Notes under the pieces: generated by a model
Databases searched by the model: none
What the model saw: only the letters and a program-made list of their open reading frames with translations
What the model was told of the DNA's origin: nothing
In this document: positions 34,458-43,213 of the stretch, one piece after another
Numbering within the stretch: position 1 is the stretch's first letter
Layout of the letters: each line of letters starts with the position of its first letter
Made by a program: the position numbers and the translations under genes
Assembly: GCF_005146945.1 (NCBI RefSeq)
Contig: NZ_SWMS01000017.1
Span: 90,774 to 154,773 of the forward strand
Origin: Prauserella endophytica
Lineage (GTDB): Bacteria; Actinomycetota; Actinomycetes; Mycobacteriales; Pseudonocardiaceae
Direction of reading: 5' to 3'
DNA length: 64,000 bases

Positions 34458-36176
34458 TCAGTGGGACTCGCGGCTGACCTTCGAGCCGCTGGAGCCGCGG
34501 AGGAAGTCCAGGTCGGCGCCCGTGTCGGCCTGCCCGACGTGGTCGACGTAGAGGCGTTCCCAGCCACGGCGCGGGCTGGCGAAACCGTCGAGGGTGGCCC
34601 GGTTCGGCGTCCGCGCGCGCAGTTCCGACTCGGGCACGTCCAGGTCGATCCTGCGTGCCGCGGCGTCGAGGACCACAGGGTCGCCGGTGCGCACGAGCGC
34701 GAGCGGGCCGCCCGCCGCCGCCTCGGGGGCGACGTGCAGCACGACGGTGCCGTACGCGGTGCCGCTCATCCGGCCGTCGCACACGCGCACCATGTCGCGC
34801 ACGCCCTCGGCCAGCAGCTTCGAGGGAAGCGGCATGTTCGACACCTCCGGCATCCCGGGGTAGCCCTTGGGTCCGCAGCCGCGCAGCACCAGCACCGAGT
34901 CGGCGTCGACGTCGAGGTCCGGGTCGTCGATGCGGGCGTGGAAGTCCTCGATGGAGTCGAAGACGACCGCCCGGCCGCGATGCCGGAGCAGGTGCGGGGA
35001 GGCCGCCGCCGGTTTGATGATCGCGCCGTCCGGGGCGAGATTGCCCCGCAGCACGGCGATGCCGGCCTCGGCCTGCACCGGCTCCGAACGGCGGTGGATC
35101 ACGTCGGAGTCCCAGCTGCGCGCGCCGTCCAGATGGTCGGTGAGCGGCTTGCCGGTGATGGTCAGCGCGGTGGGGTCGAGCAGGTCCCGCACCTCGCGCA
35201 GCACGGGCAACAGCCCGCCCGCGCGGTGGAAGTCCTCCATGAGGTACTTGCCCGCGGGCTGCAGGTTCACCAGCAGCGGCACGCGGGAGCCGATGCGGTC
35301 GAAATCGTCGAGGGTCAGCTCGATGCCCAGCCGTCCCGCGATCGCGAGCAGGTGGACGACGGCGTTGGTGGAGCCACCCGTGGCGGCCAGCGCGACGATC
35401 GCGTTGTGGAACGACGCGCGGGAGAGCACGGTGCTGGGCCTCCGGTCCCGCGCGACCAGGTCCGTGACGAGCCTGCCGGTCTCGTGCGCGGACTCGAGCA
35501 GCCTGCTGTCGGGCGCGGGTGTGCCGGCCAGCCCGGGCAGCACCGTGCCGAGTGCCTCGGCCATGATCGCCATCGTCGACGCCGTGCCCATCGTGTTGCA
35601 GTGACCGCGGCTGCGGATCATCGCGGACTCCGAGCGCGCGAAGTCCTCGCGGTCCAGCGTTCCGCCTCGGACCTCCTCCGACAGCCGCCACACGTCGGTG
35701 CCGCAGCCGAGCGGCCTGCCCCGGAAGGTGCCGGTGAGCATCGGCCCGCCGGGAACCACGGCGGCGGGCAGGTCCACCGAGGCAGCAGCCATGAGCAGCG
35801 CCGGGATCGTCTTGTCGCAGCCGCCGAGCAGGACGACGCCGTCGACCGGGTTGCCCCGCAGCATCTCCTCGGTCGCCATCGCCGCCATGTTGCGCCAGAG
35901 CATCGCGGTGGGCCGCAGCTGTGTCTCGCCGAGCGACACGACGGGGAGGTTCAGCGCGATCCCGCCCGCCTCGTGGATGCCGTCCCTGACCGAGGAGGCC
36001 AGCTCGCCGAGGTGCGCGTTGCACGGCGTGAGGTCGGAGGCGGTGTTGGCGATCGCGATGTGCGGGCGCCCCGTGAAGGCGCTGCCCGGTAGTCCGCGTC
36101 GCATCCACGCGCGATGGATGTAGGCGTTGCGGTCGTCGCCCGAGTACCACTCCGCACTGCGCAACTCTGCTGCCAT
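34458..36176 (-). CDS. IlvD/Edd-family dehydratase (sugar-acid or dihydroxy-acid)
   Basis: 572 aa Fe-S enzyme that removes water from a 2,3-dihydroxy acid. Cluster cysteines: Cys52 in LTPCNAHL, Cys120 in LGGCDKTIPAL and Cys193 in GHCNTMGTAS. The N-terminus AEWYSGDDRNAYIHRAWMRRG is closer to pentonate/sugar-acid dehydratases than to housekeeping IlvD, so an aldonate is a likely substrate. ATG at 36176; ribosome binding site weak. No neighbouring sugar-acid genes confirm the pathway. Confidence 0.88.
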   Translation of the reverse strand: MAAELRSAEWYSGDDRNAYIHRAWMRRGLPGSAFTGRPHIAIANTASDLTPCNAHLGELASSVRDGIHEAGGIALNLPVVSLGETQLRPTAMLWRNMAAMATEEMLRGNPVDGVVLLGGCDKTIPALLMAAASVDLPAAVVPGGPMLTGTFRGRPLGCGTDVWRLSEEVRGGTLDREDFARSESAMIRSRGHCNTMGTASTMAIMAEALGTVLPGLAGTPAPDSRLLESAHETGRLVTDLVARDRRPSTVLSRASFHNAIVALAATGGSTNAVVHLLAIAGRLGIELTLDDFDRIGSRVPLLVNLQPAGKYLMEDFHRAGGLLPVLREVRDLLDPTALTITGKPLTDHLDGARSWDSDVIHRRSEPVQAEAGIAVLRGNLAPDGAIIKPAAASPHLLRHRGRAVVFDSIEDFHARIDDPDLDVDADSVLVLRGCGPKGYPGMPEVSNMPLPSKLLAEGVRDMVRVCDGRMSGTAYGTVVLHVAPEAAAGGPLALVRTGDPVVLDAAARRIDLDVPESELRARTPNRATLDGFASPRRGWERLYVDHVGQADTGADLDFLRGSSGSKVSRESH

Positions 36177-36288
36177 CCCACGCACTATGCCCGCTCGGAG
36201 ACGATCTCGGGAAGACCCCGTGTAACGGGGGCGCGAACGGGGTAGGCGAGAGCAGGAGAGCCGGAACTCGACGTGACGAGGAGGCGCG

Positions 36289-36690
36289 ATGAAGGAACAC
36301 GAGATCGTTGCGGCGGTGCGCAAGACCGTGGGCCTCACCGACCCCGGGCACGCGGAGTCGGCGACCCGCGCCACGTTGTCGGTGCTCGGGCAGCGGCTCG
36401 CCGGGGGCGAACCGAAGGACCTGGCGGGGCAGTTGCCGCCCGCCATCGCCGAGGCGCTGCCCACCACCGGCGGCGCGGAACCGTTCGGCCTGGAGGAGTT
36501 CTACCGCAGGGTGGCCGAGGCCGAGGGGCGCGACTGCACCCAGGACAGCGCGCGGGAACATGCCCGAGCCGTGGTGGCCACGCTCAAGCAGGGCGTGAGC
36601 AAGGGCGAGTTCGACGACCTGGTCTCGCAGCTGCCCCGCGAGTACCGGGACGACCTGCTCTCCACCGCCCCCGTGCGGGAGCACCGCTGA
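36289..36690 (+). CDS. DUF2267 domain protein
   Basis: 133 aa, nearly all helical, with the two-lobed DUF2267 pattern (TRATLSVLGQRLAGGEPKDLAGQLPPAIAEALP; VVATLKQGVSKGEFDDLVSQLPREYRDDLL). GAGGAGGCG precedes the ATG. Family function unknown; members are often stress-related. Its stop TGATG overlaps a 17-codon frame that in turn overlaps the next gene. Confidence 0.88.
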   Translation: MKEHEIVAAVRKTVGLTDPGHAESATRATLSVLGQRLAGGEPKDLAGQLPPAIAEALPTTGGAEPFGLEEFYRRVAEAEGRDCTQDSAREHARAVVATLKQGVSKGEFDDLVSQLPREYRDDLLSTAPVREHR

Positions 36691-36739
36691 TGGGCGGGGC
36701 GGGATCGGTGCCCACCAACGACTCTGCCGAGCCGACCGC

Positions 36740-37051
36740 GTGACCGGCCACGAAGCGAGCCGGGGGTTCGCCGCGATGCCCGCCATCGTGCTCAACACCG
36801 CCGCCGACCCGGCGCAGTCCAAGGCGTGGCTCTGCGACGTGCTCGGCGTCGGCCCCGGTGACGTGGACTGTCACCTCGACCCGCCGCACGCGTACTTCGC
36901 GTGGCCCGGCGGCCAGGCGGAGCTGCGCGTCGACGGCGGGGGCGCTGGCGCGAGCACGGCGCACCTGCGGGTCAGCGGTGACGGCGACCTCGCCGCACGG
37001 GCGTTGGCCGCGCTCGCGGGCCAGGTGGACCAGAACCTCGACCCGGGCTGA
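36740..37051 (+). CDS. hypothetical protein
   Basis: 103 aa from the GTG at 36740, or 91 aa from the ATG at 36776, which has a G-rich site 9 bases upstream. No family recognised. The stretch AWLCDVLGVGPGDVDCHL...AYFAWPGGQAELRVDGGG could be a single glyoxalase/VOC-like half-module, but metal ligands are not evident. Base composition matches its neighbours. Confidence 0.5.
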   Translation: MTGHEASRGFAAMPAIVLNTAADPAQSKAWLCDVLGVGPGDVDCHLDPPHAYFAWPGGQAELRVDGGGAGASTAHLRVSGDGDLAARALAALAGQVDQNLDPG

Positions 37052-37184
37052 AGCGGTTCACGGCATGGGCCCGGTACGCGCCGGACGGCGTGCCGGGTTC
37101 GGTCGAGGTCGAGCGCACCGTCGCCGCGACCGGGTGTGTGCACGCCAGCGAGCGTCGAGGAGCAGCTTGCGTGGGGGTTTCCAC

Positions 37185-37207
37185 GCAGTGAAGGTGGCCT
37201 TCACAGC
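37185..37207. repeat. GCAGTGAAGG palindromic element over the fusion-gene stop
   Basis: 23-bp copy of the element at 34393-34415, with one mismatch (A at 37205). It covers the stop codon of the ABC-PNPOx fusion gene (37201-37203 on the - strand) and may act as its transcription terminator together with flanking CCAC/GTGG. Confidence 0.8.
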
Positions 37208-38472
37208 GGTGGCGGAACCCGCGTCCGGCCTTCGCCGAGGGAAGCGCGCAGCGCGGCCTGGCTCTTGAACAGCGTGCCCGCCGTGGGAATCTTGTTCGGT
37301 TCCGGCCAGGTTTCCTTGTCCCACAACGAGGAGCGCGTGAACGCCCGGCCACAGTGGACGAACAGCTCATCGACCTCCACCGTGATCGCCAGGTCCGGCG
37401 CTGTCCCGTTCACCGCGAGCCGCTCCAGGAGCGGGCCCTCGCGCACGATCGTTGCCGTGCCGTTGACCCGCAGCGTGTGGTCGACACCGGGAACGACGAA
37501 CAGCATGCCCACACGTGCGTTGCGCAGGATGTTGCGCATGCTGTCCACGCGCCGGTTGCCGTTGCGGTCGGCGAAGGCGAGCGTCCGGCCGTCGCCGAGG
37601 ACGAGCACGGTGCCGGCCGGGTCGCCACGGGGTGACACGTCGACGGACCCGTCGTCGGCGCTCGTGGCGAGCAGGAAGAACGGCGACGCCTCCAGGAACC
37701 GCCGCGACTCGTCGTCGATCCCGGCCACCGGTTTGTCGAGGATGACCTGCGCCGGCTCCTCGACCACGTCGCGCAGCTCGTCCTCTGTGGACACGGTCCG
37801 CCCGGCGTGGTGTCTGCCGATCGGCACGATCAGCGGGCTCGCCGAGACGGGGTCGGGCACGACCCGGCACGGCAGCCCGAACACCTCGCGCACCAGCTCC
37901 TCCGAGACCACGTCGGCAGGCGAGCCCCCGGCCACCAGGTCGCCGTCCTTGAGCACCAGCAGGTGGTCGGCGTAGCGGCAGGCGAGGTTGACGTCGTGCA
38001 GCACGGTGACGATCACGGTGCCCTCGCCTCGGTTGAGGTCGGCGAGCAGGTCGAGCAGCTCCACCTGCTCGGCCACGTCGAGCAACGTCGTCGGCTCGTC
38101 GAGCAGCAGCACGCCCGTGCGCTGGGCCAGCGCCATCGCGATCCACGCGCGCTGGCGCCAGCCGCCGCACAGCTCGTCGACGTACCGGTCGGCCAGCTCC
38201 AGCGTGCCGGTGGCCCGCATGGCCCCGGCCACGGCCTCGTCGTCGGCACCCGGACCGAGGCCGACGAGGTCCGCCACCGTGATGCCCTCAGGCGCTGACT
38301 GCGCGGGCGGCAGGAGGCCGAGCCTTCTGGCGACCTCCACGCCCGGCAGCGTGTGGATGGCCTTGCCGTCGAGGTACGTGGCCGCGGACCGCAGCGCCCG
38401 CTCGCGCAGCATGGCCGACCTGCCGGAGCCCTGAGGCCCGGCGATCACGGTGAAACCCGGCTGGTCCGGCAC
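37201..38472 (-). CDS. fusion of degenerate FecE-like ABC ATPase and PNPOx-like FMN-binding domain
   Basis: 423 aa. Residues 1-225 are a siderophore-type ABC ATPase: Walker A GPQGSGRS with the catalytic Lys replaced by Arg18, signature LCGGWRQRAWIAMALAQ (canonical LSGGQ; Ser and Gln replaced), intact Walker B VLLLDEPTTLLD and switch His LHDVNLA. The usual ~25 N-terminal residues are missing. Residues about 245-423 are a pyridoxamine-5'-phosphate-oxidase-like split barrel (FFLLATSADDGSVDVSPRGD, LAFADRNGNRRVDSMRNIL, VGMLFVVPGVDHTLRVNG) as in the MSMEG_1061-type family, which binds flavin. Seven bases follow the binding-protein stop. A flavin reductase step in iron release is inferred. Confidence 0.88.
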   Translation of the reverse strand: MPDQPGFTVIAGPQGSGRSAMLRERALRSAATYLDGKAIHTLPGVEVARRLGLLPPAQSAPEGITVADLVGLGPGADDEAVAGAMRATGTLELADRYVDELCGGWRQRAWIAMALAQRTGVLLLDEPTTLLDVAEQVELLDLLADLNRGEGTVIVTVLHDVNLACRYADHLLVLKDGDLVAGGSPADVVSEELVREVFGLPCRVVPDPVSASPLIVPIGRHHAGRTVSTEDELRDVVEEPAQVILDKPVAGIDDESRRFLEASPFFLLATSADDGSVDVSPRGDPAGTVLVLGDGRTLAFADRNGNRRVDSMRNILRNARVGMLFVVPGVDHTLRVNGTATIVREGPLLERLAVNGTAPDLAITVEVDELFVHCGRAFTRSSLWDKETWPEPNKIPTAGTLFKSQAALRASLGEGRTRVPPPL

Positions 38473-38479
38473 GTCGCGG

Positions 38480-39487
38480 TCAGCCCGCGAGCGCGTCGGC
38501 GAACATCGGCACCGTCTTGTCCAGCGCGTAGGACAGGCCGACCACCGAGGCGCTCGAAAAGGCCTGTGACACCGTGGGGTCGCTCAGCACCACGCTGCGC
38601 CCGTCCTTGACCGAGGGAATGTTCTGGTACAGCGGGTCGCGGGTGGCCTGGTCGGCTTCGACGCCGATGGGGAACAGCACGGTCAGGTCGGCGTCGAGCA
38701 GGTCGAGGCGCTCGCCCGAGATCGGTACCCAGAAGTCGTCACCGGCCAGCTCCTGCACGGTCGGCGAGTTGACGAACCCGAGCTGCTCCATGAACTCGAC
38801 GCGGCCGTCGCCGTTGACGTAGGCGCCCCACGATTCGGAGGTGCGCGCGGCGATGGCCACCGTGGTGTCCGTGAACTCGGGGTGGTCCTGCGCGGCCCTC
38901 GCGAACTTCGCCTCGAGGTCGTCGTGCAGCTTCCTGGCCTGGTCCTGCTTGCCCAGCGCCTTGCCGATCAGGTCGAGCTGGTCCTGCCACGAGGTGAGGT
39001 AGGCGTCGGCGCCCTCGGGGACGCCCACCACGGGCACGCCGAGCTGGCTGAGGCGGTCGTAGCGTTCGCGGTCGCCGCTCGCGCGGGTGTCGAGGATGAG
39101 GTCGGGGTTCAGCCCGGCGAGCTGCTCCAGGTTCACTTCCATGGTGCCGAGCTGGGTCGGCGGGTTGGTGTAGCGCTGCTCGACCCACGGGCCGAGGCCG
39201 TCGCCGCCCACGGCGAGCCAGTCGCTGACGCCGACCGGCTCGACGCCGAGCGCGAGCGCCACCTCGGCATCGCTCCACCCGAGCGCCACCACGCGCTGCG
39301 GTGCCTTCTCGATCGTCACGTCGCCGAACTTGGTGTCGACCGTGACGGGGAAGCCGGTGCCGGTCTGTGCCTGGCCCGTGTCCTCGCCGCCCTCGTCACC
39401 GCCCGTCGAACAGCCCGCGAGCGCTACGAGCACACCCGCGAGCAGTACGGCGAGACCTCGACGGACCGGGGGCAGTGCAGTGCGCAT
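38480..39487 (-). CDS. iron-siderophore ABC transporter substrate-binding lipoprotein
   Basis: 335 aa. Lipoprotein signal (GLAVLLAGVLVALAGC, lipid-anchored Cys26) followed by a class III periplasmic binding domain of the FecB/FhuD type: PQRVVALGWSDAEVALALGVEPVGV, NLEQLAGLNPDLILDTR and the helical backbone. It binds a ferric siderophore or heme outside the cell. The gene is directly downstream of an iron-box-like site and upstream of the ATPase-PNPOx fusion. No FecCD-type permease lies nearby, so the pore must come from elsewhere. Confidence 0.92.
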   Translation of the reverse strand: MRTALPPVRRGLAVLLAGVLVALAGCSTGGDEGGEDTGQAQTGTGFPVTVDTKFGDVTIEKAPQRVVALGWSDAEVALALGVEPVGVSDWLAVGGDGLGPWVEQRYTNPPTQLGTMEVNLEQLAGLNPDLILDTRASGDRERYDRLSQLGVPVVGVPEGADAYLTSWQDQLDLIGKALGKQDQARKLHDDLEAKFARAAQDHPEFTDTTVAIAARTSESWGAYVNGDGRVEFMEQLGFVNSPTVQELAGDDFWVPISGERLDLLDADLTVLFPIGVEADQATRDPLYQNIPSVKDGRSVVLSDPTVSQAFSSASVVGLSYALDKTVPMFADALAG

Positions 39488-39514
39488 GGCGGGTGGCCTT
39501 TCGCGGGACGGCTC

Positions 39515-39533
39515 TTAGCTGTGGCTACCCTAA
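39515..39533. promoter_or_regulatory. IdeR/DmdR-like iron box
   Basis: TTAGCTGTGGCTACCCTAA, 28 bases upstream of the binding-protein start. By my count it matches 15 of 19 positions of the actinobacterial iron-box consensus TTAGGTTAGGCTAACCTAA. Position and sequence suggest repression by an IdeR-type regulator when iron is sufficient. Confidence 0.7.
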
Positions 39534-39576
39534 CTTCCGATCCTCGTTCTGAGTACGCCCGCTGCGATGACGACCG

Positions 39577-40728
39577 TCACACGAGCTCGGTCTTCAGCAG
39601 GGTCGTCACCAGCTCGGCCACCTGGTCGGTCTCGATCAGGAACCCGTCGTGGCCGTGCTCCGAGGTGAGCACCCACGGCTGCCCGGAACCCGGCAGCGCG
39701 GCGGCCAGCTCCCGCTGCTGCTCCAACGGGTACAGCCGGTCGCTGTCGATCCCGGCCACGACCGTGGTGGCCGTGACCCCGCGCAGGGCCGCCGCGGCGC
39801 CGCCCCGGCCCCTGCCGATGTCGTGGGTGTTCATCGCCTCCGCCAGGCGCAGGTAACTGTTGGCGTCGAACCGGCGGGCCAGCTTCGCCGCGTGATGGTC
39901 CAGATAGGACTCGACGGCGAACCGGCCGCCGGAGAGCGGATCCTCGCCGGGCTGAGGGTCGGCCCCGAACCGGGCGGCCAGCTCCGGCTCGCTGCGGTAG
40001 GTGAGGTGCGCGATGCGCCGTGCGACACCGAGGCCGCGGTGCGGCCCGTCGCCGTCCGGGGCGAAGTAGTAGTCGCCGCCCCGGAAACCTGGGTCCGCCC
40101 TGATCGCCGCGAGCTGCGCGGAGGTCCAGCCGATCTGGTCGGCGCTGGAGCGGGCGGGTGCGGCGAGCACGGCGAGGCGCCTCACGCGCTCCGGGTGCGA
40201 GACGCCCCACTCCAGCGCGCGCATGCCGCCCATCGACCCGCCGAGCACGAGCGCCCACGACGCGATGCCCAGCTCGTCCGCCAGTGCGACCTCGGCGGTC
40301 ACGAGGTCGCGGATCGTCAGGCGCGGGAACCGGCTGCCCCACGGCAGGCCGTCGGGTGACGTCGAAGCCGGCCCCGTGCTGCCCTGGCAGCCGCCGAGCG
40401 CGTTTGGCGCCACGACGAACAGCTCGCCGGTGTCGAGCGCCCTGCCCACGCCGACCAGGTCGTCCCACCAGCCGGGGCTGGGATGGCCTGGTTGCGCCGG
40501 TCCCGCGACGTGGCTGTCGCCGGTGAGCGCGTGCAGCACGAGCACCGCGTTGGAGCCGTCGGCGGCGAGCTCGCCCCACGTCTCGTACGCGAGGCGGTAG
40601 CCGGGCAGCACGCCGCCGCGCTCCAGCGCGAGCGGCCGCGCCGAGCGGAACCACCGCCGCCGGCCGGGCGGGTCTCCCTCGCGCCAGGCGCCGCTGACCG
40701 GAAGGAGACCGCCCGTCCGGTCGGTCAC
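39577..40728 (-). CDS. metX: homoserine O-acetyltransferase
   Basis: 383 aa alpha/beta-hydrolase-fold enzyme that acetylates homoserine with acetyl-CoA in methionine synthesis. Seen: LAYETWGELAADGSNAVLVLHALTGDSHVAG, PNALGGCQGSTGP, nucleophile elbow LGGSMGGMRALEW, catalytic Asp in VVAGIDSDRLYP and His in SEHGHDGFLIE. GTG start overlaps the metY stop (GTGA). Makes the substrate for the enzyme encoded by metY. Confidence 0.95.
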   Translation of the reverse strand: MTDRTGGLLPVSGAWREGDPPGRRRWFRSARPLALERGGVLPGYRLAYETWGELAADGSNAVLVLHALTGDSHVAGPAQPGHPSPGWWDDLVGVGRALDTGELFVVAPNALGGCQGSTGPASTSPDGLPWGSRFPRLTIRDLVTAEVALADELGIASWALVLGGSMGGMRALEWGVSHPERVRRLAVLAAPARSSADQIGWTSAQLAAIRADPGFRGGDYYFAPDGDGPHRGLGVARRIAHLTYRSEPELAARFGADPQPGEDPLSGGRFAVESYLDHHAAKLARRFDANSYLRLAEAMNTHDIGRGRGGAAAALRGVTATTVVAGIDSDRLYPLEQQRELAAALPGSGQPWVLTSEHGHDGFLIETDQVAELVTTLLKTELV

Positions 40729-42032
40729 AGCTTGTCCTTGGCCGCCCGGAAACCCGCCTCGAGGTCGGCCTTGAGGTCCTCGATGTGCTCCAGCCCCACC
40801 GACAGCCGCACGAGGCCCGGGGTGACACCGGTGACGGTCTGCTCGTCGGCGGTGAGCTGCGAGTGGGTGGTGCTCGCCGGGTGGACGATGAGGCTGCGCA
40901 CGTCGCCGATGTTCACGAGCTGGCTGAACAGCTCGGTCCCGTCGACGAAGGCCCGGCCCGCCTCGACGCCGCCGCGCAGGTCGAACGACACCACCGCGCC
41001 CGCGCCCCTCGGCAGGTACTTCCGCGCCGCCGCGTGCCACGGGCTGGACGGCAGCCCCGCGTAGTAGACGGCCGCCACCTCGTCGCGAGCCTCCAGCCAC
41101 TCGGCGAGGGCCTGCGCGTTGGCGACGTGCCGTTCCAGCCGCAGCGACAGCGTCTCGATCCCCTGCAGCACCAGGAAACTCGTCAGCGGGGCGATCGCGG
41201 CTCCGGTGTCGCGCAGCAGCTGCACGCGCAGCTTCGCGGCGAACGCGCCGGGGCCGAGCGCTTCCCAGTACCGCAGCCCGTGGTAGCTCGGGTCCGGTTC
41301 GGAGAAGTCGGGGAACCGCCTTGCGTGGGCGCCGAAGTCGAACGTGCCGCCGTCGACCACGATGCCGGCGATGGCGGTGCCGTGCCCACCGAGGTACTTC
41401 GTCGCCGAGTGCACCACGATGTCGGCGCCGTGCTCGAGCGGGCGCAGCAGGTACGGAGTCGGCACCGTGTTGTCGACCACGAGCGGCACCCCGATCTCGT
41501 GGGCGAGCCCGGCGACCGCCTCGATGTCGAGCACGTTGGACCGCGGGTTGCCGAGCGTTTCGGCGAAGAACAGCTTGGTGTTGGGCCGCACCGCGGCGCG
41601 CCACTGCTCCAGGTCGTCGGGATCATCCACAAAGGACACATCAATGCCGAGCTTGGGCAACGTGTAGTGGAAGAGGTTGTAGGTGCCGCCGTAGAGCGAG
41701 GCGCTGGACACGAAGTGGTCGCCGGCGCGCGCGAGGTTGAGGATCGTCGCGGTCTCGGCGGCCTGGCCCGAGGCGAAGGCCACAGCGGCGACCCCGCCCT
41801 CCAGCGCCGCGACGCGCTGTTCGAACACGTCCTGCGTAGGGTTGTTGATGCGCGTGTAGATGTTGCCGGGCTCGGCGAGACTGAACAGATCGGCGCCGTG
41901 CTGTGTGTCCCTGAACACGTACGAGGTGGTCTGGTAGATCGGCGTCGCCCGCGCTCCGGTCGCCGGGTCGGGGGCGGCGCCCGCGTGAATCTGCTGCGTC
42001 TCGAACGACCAGCCCGCCGCTGTCTGTGTCAT
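40725..42032 (-). CDS. metY: O-acetylhomoserine sulfhydrylase (aminocarboxypropyltransferase)
   Basis: 435 aa PLP enzyme joining O-acetylhomoserine with sulfide to give homocysteine. Seen: TPIYQTTSYVFRDTQHGADLF, YTRINNPTQDVFEQRVAALEGG, the PLP lysine in HSATKYLGGHGT, and NIGDVRSLIVHPASTTHSQL. ATG at 42032 follows AGAGGGAGAG. Divergent from the methionine importer genes across about 230 bases that presumably carry both promoters. Confidence 0.95.
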   Translation of the reverse strand: MTQTAAGWSFETQQIHAGAAPDPATGARATPIYQTTSYVFRDTQHGADLFSLAEPGNIYTRINNPTQDVFEQRVAALEGGVAAVAFASGQAAETATILNLARAGDHFVSSASLYGGTYNLFHYTLPKLGIDVSFVDDPDDLEQWRAAVRPNTKLFFAETLGNPRSNVLDIEAVAGLAHEIGVPLVVDNTVPTPYLLRPLEHGADIVVHSATKYLGGHGTAIAGIVVDGGTFDFGAHARRFPDFSEPDPSYHGLRYWEALGPGAFAAKLRVQLLRDTGAAIAPLTSFLVLQGIETLSLRLERHVANAQALAEWLEARDEVAAVYYAGLPSSPWHAAARKYLPRGAGAVVSFDLRGGVEAGRAFVDGTELFSQLVNIGDVRSLIVHPASTTHSQLTADEQTVTGVTPGLVRLSVGLEHIEDLKADLEAGFRAAKDKL

Positions 42033-42259
42033 GGAGGTCTCTCCCTCTGTGCTCGGAAAAAGCGCTTCGATGTCACAGTCAACCGATACCGGGCCGTGCG
42101 GCCCACCCTTTCCCAGCACTCGGAACGGATGCCGATTTCTCTTGGAAAGAAAGGAATTCCGGATAGCACGACCGGGTGAGCGAGGGCAAATTCCTTGCCT
42201 GTTGGCCCAAAGTGTGGAACGCGCTGCCGTGCCGGCGCACCCGCGGGCACAGTGGCCTC

Positions 42260-43213
42260 ATGACAGAGCACAACCCGGGCGAACCCGAGCCCGCGCTGCC
42301 GGAGAGACCGAAGCGCACCAAGGGAATCCTGATCGGAATCGGCGCCGTGGTGGTGATCGCGCTCGTCGCCGTCGTGGTTCTCCTCGTGAGCGGAAGCGGC
42401 GACGACACCGCGTCCGGCGACCGCGTCACGGTACGGATCGGCACCACCGAGGCATCGTCCGAGTACTGGGTGGCGTTGCGGGAGATCGCCGCCGCCGAGG
42501 GGATCGACATCGAGCCGGTGAACTTCAGCGACTACAACCAGCCCAACCCCGCCCTGACGCAGGGCCACACGGACCTGAACCTGTTCCAGCACCTGCTGTT
42601 CCTCGCCAACCACAACACGGCCAGCGGCGACACGCTCACGCCGATCGCCTCCACCTATGTCGTGCCGCTCTCGCTGTACTCGCGCAAGCACGACGCCGTC
42701 GAGGACATCCCGAGGGGCGGCACCGTCGCGATCCCGAACGACCCGACCAACCAGGCTCGCGCGCTGCTCGTGCTGCAGGAGGCCGGCCTGGTCCGGTTGC
42801 GCGACGGCGGCACCGTGCTCTCCACCCCCGCCGAGATCGACGCCGCCGCGTCGAAGGTCACGGTCACGCCGGTGGACGCCGCGCAGACCGTCGCCGCGCT
42901 GCCGTCGGTGGACGCCTCGATCGTCAACAACAACTACGCGCTCGACGGCGGGCTCGACCCCACGACAGCGCTCTTCGCCGACGACCCGTCGAGCCCAGCC
43001 GCGGAGCCGTACCTCAACGTGATCGTGGCGAGGGCCGAGGACAAGGACGACCCGGCCTACCGCAGGGTCGCCGAGCTGTACCGCGACCCGAGGGTCACCG
43101 AACTGGTGCGGGCGGAGTCGCACGGCACCTCGGTGCTCGTCGACCGGCCCCCGGCCGAGCTGGAGAGGATCCTCGCCGAGCTGACCGCAACCGTGCGATC
43201 GGCGGCGCAGTGA
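42260..43213 (+). CDS. metQ: methionine ABC transporter substrate-binding protein, membrane-anchored
   Basis: 317 aa, NlpA/MetQ family: VTVRIGTTEASSEYWVALREIAAAEG, NFSDYNQPNPALTQGHTDLNLFQHLLFL, VAIPNDPTNQARALLVLQEAGL, SIVNNNYALDGGL. Instead of a lipobox it has an N-terminal membrane anchor GILIGIGAVVVIALVAVVVL (about 25-47). ATG chosen at 42260; a GTG at 42176 would add 28 unrelated residues. Binds methionine for the ATPase and permease encoded next. Confidence 0.88.
   Translation: MTEHNPGEPEPALPERPKRTKGILIGIGAVVVIALVAVVVLLVSGSGDDTASGDRVTVRIGTTEASSEYWVALREIAAAEGIDIEPVNFSDYNQPNPALTQGHTDLNLFQHLLFLANHNTASGDTLTPIASTYVVPLSLYSRKHDAVEDIPRGGTVAIPNDPTNQARALLVLQEAGLVRLRDGGTVLSTPAEIDAAASKVTVTPVDAAQTVAALPSVDASIVNNNYALDGGLDPTTALFADDPSSPAAEPYLNVIVARAEDKDDPAYRRVAELYRDPRVTELVRAESHGTSVLVDRPPAELERILAELTATVRSAAQ

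Noticed and set aside
34294..36822. 842-codon - strand frame over the dehydratase
   Set aside because: Low-complexity Arg/Ala/Gly-rich translation; the real IlvD/Edd motifs are in another frame of the same strand.
42033..42259. SAM-IV-type riboswitch before metY
   Set aside because: Conserved core words of that riboswitch were not seen on the - strand; a covariance search would be decisive.
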